The position numbers and the translations under genes are program-made. Positions 49,992 to 58,184 of a stretch of DNA of 64,000 nt are shown piece by piece; positions within the stretch are counted from its first letter, which is position 1; each line of letters begins with the position of its first letter. This DNA is from Verrucomicrobia bacterium S94. GTDB taxonomy: Bacteria; Verrucomicrobiota; Kiritimatiellia; Kiritimatiellales; Pontiellaceae. The stretch spans positions 2,294,001-2,358,000 of the forward strand of contig CP036201.1 in assembly GCA_004299845.1 (NCBI GenBank), in the 5' to 3' direction. The notes under the pieces are model-generated. The model saw only the letters and a program-made list of their open reading frames with translations. It did no database searches and was not told where the DNA came from.

Positions 49992-51242
49992 TTACCTCAC
50001 AAGGTGAGCCAGATCCCATAGATAGGAGGAGAGCTCACGTGCGATGGCTACTTGAATTTTATTGTGATGCACTTTTCTGAACATCAATTTATACCAACGG
50101 TTATTAAGTCGGTTCTGGGCGTGCCAGGAGAGTGCTCGCACTTCGCGGCTCAATCCTTCCTGGCGTTTGGAAAGTGCTTTGGAAACTTTTGGCGGCATAC
50201 GGTAATGACCGGCACATTCAATGAGCATCCAGCGCGCATGCGAATTACCGCACTTGGTGATATTTCCCTGCCGGCGATGGTTACCCGTTGTGTTTTCTTT
50301 GGGAACCATTCCCGGAAATCCCATGAACAGTTTCGGATGAGCGAACCGCAGAAAGTCCCCCACCTCGGCGGTGAGCACCATCGCGGCGGTCGTCCTGAAT
50401 CCCCGGAAGCCCATCAACGCCTCAACGAACGCGCGGCGGCTCCAGGTCTGCAGCAGCAGTTCCATCTGATGATCAATCCGTCCGACCTGCGCCGTAGCGG
50501 CATCGATTCGAAGCAGATATTCCTCCATTACCATTTTCTGCGCACGCTCCGGCATCACCAGTTCGCGCAGATAACGCATATGCGCCTCGGTCCAGCCGGC
50601 TTTCCCGGTATAGCGGTATCCATTGCGCAGCAGAAAACCCGAGAGCTGCTGCTTCCCGCGTTTGGTATAGCGGTATCCATTGCGCAGCAGAAAACCCGAG
50701 AGCTGCTGCTTCCCGCGTTTGGTATAGCGGTATCCATTGCGCAGCAGAAAACCCGAGAGCTGCTGCTTCCCGCGTTTCACCTCATTCACCGCATCGGTGC
50801 GGCCGCGGCAGACATCGCGGATCACCTCGTCCTCCACATTCGGGATATGAACGGAAATCAGTTCACCGGCCCGATGCAGCCGCGCGAGTTTGCATGCATC
50901 CAGCCGGTCGGTTTTAACTTTATCTCCGGCGCGTTCCGGAATTTTCGACGGAGCAATCACCTGGCAGTCAAATCCGAGTTTAATCAGGCGCCGCGCCAAT
51001 ACAAATCCCGTCGGCCCGGCCTCATAGCAGAGGTGCAGTTGCTCCTTCGTCAGGTTGTTATTTTTCATGTACCTCCGAATGAAGGTCAGTGTCCGGTTCA
51101 TATCAGCCGAACATTTTCCGATGAGCTCTCCCCTGCAACGCCCGTCAAAGGCTGAACCGAATACATTTTCATCTTTGTGAACATCAATTCCTACGTATAC
51201 TTCTTTCATGGCGTGCTCCTTTGGTTTGAATGCTTCGTTCAT
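49992..51242 (-). CDS. IS110-family DEDD transposase with a triplicated 19-residue segment
   Basis: 416 residues: N-terminal RuvC-like DEDD domain (YVGIDVHKDENVF, CYEAGPTGFVLARRL, KTDRLDACKLARL) and C-terminal Tnp_20 domain with the catalytic Ser region (FRGFRTTAAMVLTAEVGDF, FPGMVPKENTTGN). Between the two, the normally single linker segment GKQQLSGFLLRNGYRYT occurs three times in tandem (three 57-bp units at about 50606-50776). It adds 38 residues to a coiled-coil region, so activity is uncertain. The start may be the downstream MKEVYVG codon at 51209. Confidence 0.9.
   Translation of the reverse strand: MNEAFKPKEHAMKEVYVGIDVHKDENVFGSAFDGRCRGELIGKCSADMNRTLTFIRRYMKNNNLTKEQLHLCYEAGPTGFVLARRLIKLGFDCQVIAPSKIPERAGDKVKTDRLDACKLARLHRAGELISVHIPNVEDEVIRDVCRGRTDAVNEVKRGKQQLSGFLLRNGYRYTKRGKQQLSGFLLRNGYRYTKRGKQQLSGFLLRNGYRYTGKAGWTEAHMRYLRELVMPERAQKMVMEEYLLRIDAATAQVGRIDHQMELLLQTWSRRAFVEALMGFRGFRTTAAMVLTAEVGDFLRFAHPKLFMGFPGMVPKENTTGNHRRQGNITKCGNSHARWMLIECAGHYRMPPKVSKALSKRQEGLSREVRALSWHAQNRLNNRWYKLMFRKVHHNKIQVAIARELSSYLWDLAHLVR
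50606..50776 (-). repeat. Three tandem 57-bp units inside the IS110 transposase
   Basis: The 57-bp block that begins GGTATAGCGGTATCCATTGC on the plus strand is present three times head to tail without visible difference. Each unit codes for 19 residues, so the frame is kept. Confidence 0.92.
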
Positions 51243-51354
51243 TCAATGTTGGATAGGCTCCGGCTCGCCGGAGCAGCCCACGGAACCCCCGAGGGCACGC
51301 CTCTTAATTTAAAGGGAAAATGACCGAGGCGCCATCAACTTCAGGCATAAGGTC

Positions 51355-51506
51355 TGGAACAACTCACTTGGGTGAATGAAATTTAATGAAACCTGATTTG
51401 CAGACAATTCACCGGACAACCTGCTCTGCAACGGACTTCCTGCTGTGCACGGACAACCTGCAATAAATCGTAGAAAACCTGAAATACTGACTTGCTCAAA
51501 ACAGAG
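51355..51506 (+). repeat. c70: terminal cassette R, truncated and lacking attC
   Basis: s1 TCTGCAA, s2 TGTGCA, s3 AATAAAT. Homology to the other R copies starts at TGGAAC (the GT is on the far side of the IS110) and stops at CAAAACAGAG, just before the attC would begin. This marks the distal end of the integron. Confidence 0.88.
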
Positions 51507-51581
51507 CAGCTTTTGCAGCGCGCATTTTTCTGTAAAGATAAATGATGTTTAATGTCAGGATAATACAGAAAGGGTGAATTT

Positions 51582-52352
51582 ATGATCCGACGCAGATCGT
51601 TTCTGGCAGGTACGCTCAGTCTACCTTTTTTCCCCGGCTTATCGCACGCGAGCGAACCGACTGAAAAACGACTCTCTGCATTTGAGCCGGGGGAGCAACT
51701 GAGGTACAGCCTGGGCTGGCAGTTTATTGTGGCGGGCTATGCAACGCTGGAGGTGCTGCCTGATGAAAATCAGGATGGGGTCAAATTGCGCAGTTTCCAG
51801 ATGCAGGCCAGAACCCGGAAAATCGTAGATTCCATCTTCAAAGTGCGGGACACGCTTTCCTCACTCACCACCTATGATGTGGACCGTTCGATGGGCTATT
51901 CAAAAATTCAGCGCGAGGGAAAAACAAAGCGGGATATTACGGTGGATTTTGACTGGGAGAATATGGAGGCCCATTATTTTGAAGCCCGGAAGCAGAAGTC
52001 GGTGGTGACGCCGGTTCAGGCAAATACACTGGATCCGCTTTCGGCCTTTTATTTTGTGCGCCGGCAGGAACTTGAAGTGGGTAAAACCATTGAAGGTCCG
52101 ATGACGGATGGGAAACGCTGCAAAATTGCGCGGATCGAGGTGAAAGAACGTAAAACCATAAAAGTAAATGGAAAAAAGTATGACTGCTTTCGTCTGAAGC
52201 CGGATATTTCCGATGTTGGAGGCGTTTTTGAAAAAAGCAAGGATGCTAAAATTGAGATCTGGTGCACGGCGGATCACCGGCACATTCCGGTCCTGCTGAA
52301 GAGCAAAGTGGCGGTCGGCAGTTTTAAAGCGGAACTGATCCCGGATGAATAA
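51582..52352 (+). CDS. DUF3108 exported protein
   Basis: 256 residues. N-terminus MIRRRSFLAGTLSLPFFPG looks like a Tat-type signal (RRRSFL). The mature part follows DUF3108: FEPGEQLRYSLGWQFIVAGYATLEV, VRDTLSSLTTYDVDR, DPLSAFYFVRRQELEVG and RHIPVLLKSKVAVGSFKAEL. The family folds as a beta-barrel-like periplasmic domain of unknown role, perhaps envelope-associated. AGAAAGGGTGAATTT precedes the start. First chromosomal gene after the array. Confidence 0.85.
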   Translation: MIRRRSFLAGTLSLPFFPGLSHASEPTEKRLSAFEPGEQLRYSLGWQFIVAGYATLEVLPDENQDGVKLRSFQMQARTRKIVDSIFKVRDTLSSLTTYDVDRSMGYSKIQREGKTKRDITVDFDWENMEAHYFEARKQKSVVTPVQANTLDPLSAFYFVRRQELEVGKTIEGPMTDGKRCKIARIEVKERKTIKVNGKKYDCFRLKPDISDVGGVFEKSKDAKIEIWCTADHRHIPVLLKSKVAVGSFKAELIPDE

Positions 52353-52360
52353 GTCATCGA

Positions 52361-52387
52361 AAATCCCGGAGTTATCCGGGATTTTTT
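52361..52387 (+). terminator. Rho-independent terminator after the DUF3108 gene
   Basis: AAATCCCGGA and TCCGGGATTT pair around GTTA and run into T6, eight bases after the stop codon. Confidence 0.85.
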
Positions 52388-52527
52388 GTATTTACATCAT
52401 GCCCCCCTGCCCTGCATAAAATTGCGATCGGCTTACAGAGGTCAGCCAATGGTTTGACACTGGAGATGAATTATAAAATAAGCATCAAAAAATGCTCCCA
52501 AAGCGGTGATGGGGAGAAAGGATCATC

Positions 52528-52911
52528 ATGAAAAGAAGCCTGGCCCTTTTTGCAGCGGCAGCCCTGCTGAGTGGCTGCACAACAGTCAACATGATTTCAA
52601 CAGAGAAAACCGATATGATTACGCACTCCGTCTTCTTCAAACTGAAACACCCTGCGGGCTCTGCGGAGGAAGCTGCATTCCTGACTGAAGCGCAAAAACT
52701 GGCGGTAATTCCGGGCGTTGGAAATTTCCAGGTATTGAAAGAAACCAGCCCGAAAAACGATTTTGCCTATGGTCTGACGATGACGTTTGAAAACCAGGCC
52801 GCATACGACGCCTATAACAACCATCCGGACCATGTTGCTTTTGTTCAGCAGATCTGGCTGAAAGAAGTTGAAGCATTTCAGGAAATCGACCATGTCCCTT
52901 TCGGGAAATAA
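52528..52911 (+). CDS. Lipoprotein with a Dabb (stress-responsive A/B barrel) domain
   Basis: 127 residues: signal peptide with lipobox LLSGC (Cys at 17), then a ferredoxin-like alpha/beta barrel domain starting ITHSVFFKLKHPAGSAEE and including FAYGLTMTFENQAAYDAYNNHPDHVAFV. Dabb domains form dimers and occur as stress proteins or small-molecule enzymes; a lipid-anchored form is less common. GGGGAGAAAGGATCATC precedes the start. Confidence 0.85.
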   Translation: MKRSLALFAAAALLSGCTTVNMISTEKTDMITHSVFFKLKHPAGSAEEAAFLTEAQKLAVIPGVGNFQVLKETSPKNDFAYGLTMTFENQAAYDAYNNHPDHVAFVQQIWLKEVEAFQEIDHVPFGK

Positions 52912-53141
52912 CGATCCGCACAACCTAGCAGTTGCTGCACCGGATATATTCCGAAAATCAGCGTCGGTGATATAAAAACCCACAAACGGTCTGGATCAAC
53001 GAATAATCATCTTCGGCGCTTGATCTTATTCGGGGTCGTTGCGGCCTGTAATCCGGGCAAAAGAACAGGATTTTAAATGTATCGCGAGGCAGGCCGGAGA
53101 CCTGCTTCGCACACATAAAACCGGATCCGCCTGAGTTCCGT
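52912..53141. other. Gap between the Dabb lipoprotein and dsbD
   Basis: About 230 bp between convergent genes. I see no gene and no clear hairpin terminator. Confidence 0.4.
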
Positions 53142-54749
53142 TTACCGGGGGTTAAGCACAACAAAGGTAGGCAGCCCCTGAACGCCGAATTCGTTCATCA
53201 CCGCCAATGTATTTTCATCTGTAGGATCCTCGGCGATATATTTGATGAAGGTATAGTCCGCGAGACGCGCCTTTACCATCTCATCTTTAAAGGTGGTTTT
53301 ATCCATTGCTTTGCAGTTCTTGCACCAGCTTGCCCAGAAATCCAGGAAAATCGGTTTTCCAGCGGCATGCGCTTCAGCAAACACTTCGGCCAGACCGGCA
53401 TTTGAAGATCCATCGATGACCATATGCCCCTCTATCTCACCTTCATCAGTGATATCGGCCGGTTTAAATGCACGGAAACTCAGGTTTCCGTAGTAAAGCG
53501 CAAAGAAGATGATACCCACGCCGAAACCGTATTTCACATACTCCATCCATTTTCCCGGTTTGGGAAGAAAAGCGAGGCCGGCACCGGCAAACGGCCAGGG
53601 TAACGCCATTCCGATACCCAGCACAAACGGCAGTGCCAGACCGGCCGCAGCGTTGGCTTCATAGACATTGGTAGCCAGCAGGAGCACAGCAATCACCACC
53701 GGAGCAACACAGGCTCCTGCAAGCAGTGCTGCCACAGCCCCCATCGTCAATGCCACCCAAAAACTACCCTGCTTCTGTGTACCACCGCCCAGTTTTGACT
53801 GGAATCGGGAGAAATCAATGTGGAAGACATCAAACATAGCCAGAGCCAGCACCACAAAAATCAGCGCAATACCCAGATTAAACCAGGGATTAGCCTGAAT
53901 GGTACCGAACTGCGAACCCGTCAATACAACGCCCACACCGAGCAATCCATACACGAGCGCAATGCCCAGACCATACACACCGCCCAGTGCAAATCCTCGC
54001 CCTTTCGATCCGGCCTGCGCGCCGGCGCCGATGATGGCCAGATTGATCGGCACCATCGGAAGGACGCAGGGAGTAAGGTTCAGCAAAAGCCCGCCGAACA
54101 GAATAAAGATAATGGTCAACAGCAGTCCCGACTCGCGAACAAAGGCCACCGGATCGGAAAGAAACAGCTTAAAACTGCTGACCTTCACCGCTTCACCTCC
54201 GTTTTCTGCCGTATCCAGAAAATCAATAAAATCTTCGGCGCGCATGTAGCCCACCGCAGATCCGCCGACAGCAAAGCGGTCCCGCTCGCTTTTCCAGTCA
54301 TTGAACTCTGCTTCCGTCTGAGCGGTTTTCAACGCGGTTTCCGAGGACCCCGCCGGCGCTTCCAGTTCAACCACCTTGGTCTGCGGAAGAAAACAGACCT
54401 CGTCGTTACAGCCCCAGTATTTCACGTGCACCGCGCCGGCACCTCCGGAAGCGGGAGCCCAGTTATATTCGGCAGAAAAAGAATGCGCATAAACCGGCTT
54501 CGGCTTCCCGGTATTCGGATCGGTGACCTCTTTAGTTTCGGGAAGCTGCAAAGCAGCCTGTTCATTTCCAAGAGCGTCCAGCACCTTGAAACTGTCCGCA
54601 TAGAGATAATGCGACTCAGGGACGTTGACATCGACGCGGACTCTGTCGGAGTCCGGAGTAACGGTAACCTCAAAAGGGTCGCCGAACTGACCAAAGGATG
54701 AAAGTACTAACTGTACCGTGAACAACAATGCGAACCAGGTTTTCTTCAT
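53142..54749 (-). CDS. dsbD: Thiol:disulfide interchange protein DsbD
   Basis: 535 residues that carry electrons from cytoplasmic thioredoxin to periplasmic thiols. Order: signal peptide; periplasmic alpha domain with the Cys pair CNDEVCF (about 110); central membrane domain with about eight helices and the conserved Cys in LTPCVLPMVP and GACVAPVVIA; C-terminal thioredoxin domain with WCKNCK (about 475) and the cis-Pro in GLPTFVVL. The membrane domain is complete. Transcribed divergently from the CCA-type gene. Confidence 0.95.
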   Translation of the reverse strand: MKKTWFALLFTVQLVLSSFGQFGDPFEVTVTPDSDRVRVDVNVPESHYLYADSFKVLDALGNEQAALQLPETKEVTDPNTGKPKPVYAHSFSAEYNWAPASGGAGAVHVKYWGCNDEVCFLPQTKVVELEAPAGSSETALKTAQTEAEFNDWKSERDRFAVGGSAVGYMRAEDFIDFLDTAENGGEAVKVSSFKLFLSDPVAFVRESGLLLTIIFILFGGLLLNLTPCVLPMVPINLAIIGAGAQAGSKGRGFALGGVYGLGIALVYGLLGVGVVLTGSQFGTIQANPWFNLGIALIFVVLALAMFDVFHIDFSRFQSKLGGGTQKQGSFWVALTMGAVAALLAGACVAPVVIAVLLLATNVYEANAAAGLALPFVLGIGMALPWPFAGAGLAFLPKPGKWMEYVKYGFGVGIIFFALYYGNLSFRAFKPADITDEGEIEGHMVIDGSSNAGLAEVFAEAHAAGKPIFLDFWASWCKNCKAMDKTTFKDEMVKARLADYTFIKYIAEDPTDENTLAVMNEFGVQGLPTFVVLNPR

Positions 54750-54829
54750 ACAATAACTTCCTATTTTTTATTGGTTCCTTCGACAGAGCACCCAAACTAT
54801 AGTTCATTCTTTTACAGGTAAAAAATTAT

Positions 54830-56185
54830 ATGGATAAAACAGTCGCACAGAGAACCGTAGCGACCGGCGTGGTACAGACGCTGCGCGACCGGGGATATAT
54901 CGCCTTTTTTGCCGGCGGCTGCGTCCGGGATGAGCTGCTCGGCCGCACTCCCAAAGATTATGATGTAGCGACTGATGCCCATCCTGAGAAAGTGGAAAAA
55001 ATTTTCCCGAAAACTGTGCCGATCGGCAAAGCCTTCGGTGTAATTGCGGTCATTCAGAATCATCAGATCATCGAGGTGGCCACCTTCCGCGAAGAAACCG
55101 GCACCCTGGATGGACGCCATCCGGAAACCATCACCTTTTCGGCCGCCAAAGAGGACGCTCTCCGCCGCGACTTCACGATCAACGGTATGTTTTTTGATCC
55201 GATTCAGAACGAACTGCACGATTATGTCCATGGGCGCCGTGATCTGGAACGCCGACTGATTTCCGCTATCGGCGATCCTGCGGAACGGTTCCGCGAAGAT
55301 CATCTTCGGATGTTGAGGGCGGTACGTTTTGCACACACACTGGATTTTGAAATCGATCCCGAAACAGAAACAGCCATTCAGGCGATGGCCCCGCTTATCC
55401 GGAACATCAGTGCAGAACGTATTGAACTGGAGCTGACCCGTACACTGACGGAAAGCAGCAGAGCCGGCCGTGCACTTAAACACCTGCATGCACTCGGTCT
55501 GATGCAGTATATCCTTCCCGAACTGGTTCCCATGGACGGACAGAAACAGCCGCCGCAGTTTCATCCGGAAGGTGATGTCTTTGAACACACCTGCCTGATG
55601 CTTGATGCCATCAATGAAATTCCGCAAACCGATGCATTCACCCGGCGCGAACTGGCCTACTCCGTCCTGCTGCATGATGTCGGCAAACCGTCCACCGCGT
55701 CAGTCGGGCCGGGAACGGACGGCCAAACCCGTATCCGATTCAACGGACACGCTGCCGTCGGAGCCCGCATGGCCGAAGACATTCTGCTTCGGCTGAAATT
55801 TCCGAATATTGAAAAGAAACGCATCATTACCGCCATCGCCGGGCATATGCGGTTTATGGACGTCCGGAATATGAAAGCCTCCACCCTGCGCAAAATGATC
55901 GGAGCCGACACCTTTGAACTCGAAATGGCTCTGCACCGGCTCGATTGCCTGGGTTCACACCGCATACTCGAAAATTATGATTTTATCCGCGCCTATCAGG
56001 AAAAAATGGCGGATGAACCGATTCTTCCGAAACCGCTGGTCAACGGCAGAGATGTCATGAATCTGGGCATTGATGAAGGCAGAACCGTCGGCCGGATCCT
56101 GAAAGCGGTATACAATGCCCAGATGGAGGGTCAGATCCGCAGCAAAGAGGATGCCCTCATCTGGATTAAGGAAAAATATCTTTAA
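54830..56185 (+). CDS. cca: CCA tRNA nucleotidyltransferase / poly(A) polymerase family protein with HD domain
   Basis: 451 residues of the class II nucleotidyltransferase family: GGCVRDELLGRTPKDYDVATDA (GG plus DxD catalytic motif), RRDFTINGMFFDP, the ERFREDHLRMLRAVRFA helix that distinguishes the family, then an HD domain (HDVGKP, about 280). CCA-adding enzymes repair or build tRNA 3' ends; poly(A) polymerases share the core. The HD domain and length fit the bacterial CCA-adding type. The end overlaps the converging OB-fold gene by 4 bp. Confidence 0.88.
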   Translation: MDKTVAQRTVATGVVQTLRDRGYIAFFAGGCVRDELLGRTPKDYDVATDAHPEKVEKIFPKTVPIGKAFGVIAVIQNHQIIEVATFREETGTLDGRHPETITFSAAKEDALRRDFTINGMFFDPIQNELHDYVHGRRDLERRLISAIGDPAERFREDHLRMLRAVRFAHTLDFEIDPETETAIQAMAPLIRNISAERIELELTRTLTESSRAGRALKHLHALGLMQYILPELVPMDGQKQPPQFHPEGDVFEHTCLMLDAINEIPQTDAFTRRELAYSVLLHDVGKPSTASVGPGTDGQTRIRFNGHAAVGARMAEDILLRLKFPNIEKKRIITAIAGHMRFMDVRNMKASTLRKMIGADTFELEMALHRLDCLGSHRILENYDFIRAYQEKMADEPILPKPLVNGRDVMNLGIDEGRTVGRILKAVYNAQMEGQIRSKEDALIWIKEKYL

Positions 56186-57246
56186 TTCACAACCCGGAAT
56201 CCACCGGCATTCCGGGGCACCAGTTCCAGTACGCCCTTATAATGAACCACCGGAGCCTCCACCCGCAGTCGGCGGCCTTTGTCCACCGCATCGCGTTCCT
56301 CCTCGGAAACGCAGCAGTCCCTGAAGAGCAGCTGAACAGTGCCGGTATCATCGGACATAGGATAAATCACCCCGCCCGGAATGGAGCGCGGTTCCCCCAG
56401 CACCCCCTCCACAATCACTACCCGTCCTTCCATCAGCGCATGGATCTCACCGATTTTAATTTCCTCCGCCGATGCCTCACCCATTCCAGGGCGCTGTATC
56501 CACTCTTCTCGGATCACCTTAAGCTCAAGACGCCCATTGTATTTCTGAACCAGGCCGGTGACTTCGAGCGGTTCGCCAACCTCCAGCACCGGAGGGCGTT
56601 CCAGCCAATGGATGATATCGATACGGCCTGTAGGATCTTCCAGCACAATCCTGTACGGTGCCTTTGAACCGGCCCGTGGATTCCAGATCCCGGAAACCAC
56701 CCCGTTCACCCGCATGGTTTCTCCTTCGCGGTCGGGCGTGACCCGGGAAATCCGGAATTCAGAACCGGCCGATTCAACCTGACCGGTCCTCCGGATCGTC
56801 GTTGCCCGCAGACTGATATAGTTTCCGACTCCGACCCGAAGATTTCCTTCGGCTTCCACACGGGCGCCTCCGGGAAACAGCGTATCCACTGCACCGGCCG
56901 GAACAAATACCGCAAGCTGTCCGGTACCGTCATGCAGAAGATGAAAGACAGAACCGCTTTTCAGCTTTCGGGCGGGCTCGAGCAGCACCCCTTCCATCCG
57001 AACCCGTTTAAAGTTCATATAGGGTTTAATATCGGCCACATGCACCATGCCGGGTTCACGGCCGTTCACCGCACGGAAAATTATAACAGCAAGAACAATC
57101 AGACCGCAGTAGGTTATTATGCGAACCGCACCATCCCACGGTTTCTCTAAACGAATTCCGCAGTTTGAACACCGATCGCTACGTTCAACCATTGCTCCGC
57201 ATCCGGAGCAGCGAACCGGTTTTCCAGACTTTGGATACAGGGTCAT
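56182..57246 (-). CDS. Unknown protein: zinc ribbon, membrane helix and OB-fold domains
   Basis: 354 residues: N-terminal double CxxC zinc ribbon (CSGCGAMVERSDRCSNCG), one membrane helix (about 41-58, IITYCGLIVLAVIIFRA), then three nucleic-acid/OB-like beta domains with repeated patterns (KRVRMEGVLLEP, MRVNGVVSGIWNP, VVIVEGVLGEP). Last gene of the Mla-like run, starting 9 bp after mlaD. The OB-like parts may bind a ligand or assemble a complex at the membrane. Function unknown. Confidence 0.72.
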   Translation of the reverse strand: MTLYPKSGKPVRCSGCGAMVERSDRCSNCGIRLEKPWDGAVRIITYCGLIVLAVIIFRAVNGREPGMVHVADIKPYMNFKRVRMEGVLLEPARKLKSGSVFHLLHDGTGQLAVFVPAGAVDTLFPGGARVEAEGNLRVGVGNYISLRATTIRRTGQVESAGSEFRISRVTPDREGETMRVNGVVSGIWNPRAGSKAPYRIVLEDPTGRIDIIHWLERPPVLEVGEPLEVTGLVQKYNGRLELKVIREEWIQRPGMGEASAEEIKIGEIHALMEGRVVIVEGVLGEPRSIPGGVIYPMSDDTGTVQLLFRDCCVSEEERDAVDKGRRLRVEAPVVHYKGVLELVPRNAGGFRVVN

Positions 57247-57254
57247 TCCATCCG

Positions 57255-58184
57255 CTAAAACGCACCAAAGAGCACACTGCCGAACGATGTTACCGGAGAG
57301 GCTTCGCGCAGATCGTCAACCGCAGCGCGGACATCTTCAACCAGTAGCGTAGTTTCATTATAAAGTTTGGCATCGCGCACCAGCATACCAAGCGTACCTT
57401 CCCCGTTATTAATGCTTTCAGCAATCTCCCGGGCGGCGGCCATGGTGGCATCGAAATTTTCATAGAGCTCGGCATCTTCGGAGAGCAGTTTGCCCACCGT
57501 TCCCTCACCGTTGGCAACCCGGTCGGAAATCATACGCAGATTCGCCATCATTGCGGCAGCATCGTTATAGACGGCATCGTCGGTCAGCAATTTACCCACG
57601 GTGCCCTCCCCTTCAGCAATACGGCTGACAACCCCCTTCAGATCTTCCGTCAGCACCGCCATGTTTTTATACATGGTATCGTCATTCAAAAGCTGCCCCA
57701 GCGTACCTTCACCGTTTTCCACCGATTTAATCATACGCTGAAGCCCGTCAACCGCTTCAGACAGCTCCGCAATCATATCAACCGGTTTGGAGCCGAGAAT
57801 GGTTACATTTTCACCCAGCAGCGGTGCGTCTTCGGGGCCCTCGTAGATTTTAAGGTATTTTCCGCCCAGCATCGATGCATCGACAATTTCAATCTTATAC
57901 CCATGACGCAACTGCAGCGGAACATCCAGCGTGGCATAAACATGCACACGGCTGTTTTCCAGCGAGGTCTGCTTCACCCGCCCGACGTTCATGCCGCGCA
58001 GATAAACCGAATCGCCCTCGCGCAGACCGCCGACTTCGGTAAAGACAAATTCATACGAATAACTCTCGCTCCACAGCTTTTCACGGCTGAGCACTATGGT
58101 GAAAACGCTGAGAGCAATGAGCACCACAAACATGAAAAGACCCACCAGGATCTCAACGCTGACTTCACGGCTGAATTTATTCAT
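57255..58184 (-). CDS. mlaD: MCE/MlaD-family substrate-binding protein
   Basis: 309 residues: N-terminal membrane anchor (VGLFMFVVLIALSVFTIVL), then the MCE domain (FTEVGGLREGDSVYLRGMNVGRVKQ, VDASMLGGKYLKI). After it come four repeats of the type NGEGTLGQLLNDDTMYKN in a helical C-terminal arm, as seen in some MCE proteins. It probably forms a ring that carries lipids across the periplasm. Start overlaps the ATPase gene by 8 bp. Confidence 0.92.
   Translation of the reverse strand: MNKFSREVSVEILVGLFMFVVLIALSVFTIVLSREKLWSESYSYEFVFTEVGGLREGDSVYLRGMNVGRVKQTSLENSRVHVYATLDVPLQLRHGYKIEIVDASMLGGKYLKIYEGPEDAPLLGENVTILGSKPVDMIAELSEAVDGLQRMIKSVENGEGTLGQLLNDDTMYKNMAVLTEDLKGVVSRIAEGEGTVGKLLTDDAVYNDAAAMMANLRMISDRVANGEGTVGKLLSEDAELYENFDATMAAAREIAESINNGEGTLGMLVRDAKLYNETTLLVEDVRAAVDDLREASPVTSFGSVLFGAF

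Larger units (their letters stand above)
49606..51354 (-). mobile_element. IS110/IS1111-family insertion sequence in an attC core
   Basis: Sits exactly between AACGT (end of the c69 attC) and TGGAACAACTC (start of an R cassette). No obvious direct duplication, as is usual for this family. About 390 bp lie downstream and only about 110 bp upstream of the transposase gene. The longer non-coding side after the gene is the IS1111 layout, whose members are known to target attC. Confidence 0.8.
10162..51506. mobile_element. Large sedentary chromosomal integron with about 70 cassettes
   Basis: A class-specific IntI integrase gene points away from a 40-kb run of cassettes. Each cassette is closed by an attC site: an R'' box of type NYYYAAC, then CCAGNGG and a near-palindromic 60-110 nt body, then AACGTTRRR. 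I count 70 units from the attI-like site to 51506, 46 with distinct content and 24 copies of one gene-less unit (R). Cassette DNA is clearly AT-richer than both chromosomal flanks, while the seven embedded insertion sequences are GC-rich. Numbering (c1 to c70) starts next to intI. Boundaries are placed at the G of the GTT core and may be off by one or two bases. Confidence 0.95.

Noticed and set aside
10162-51506. Prophage or conjugative element
   Set aside because: No phage structural, lysis or conjugation genes; all boundaries are attC sites.
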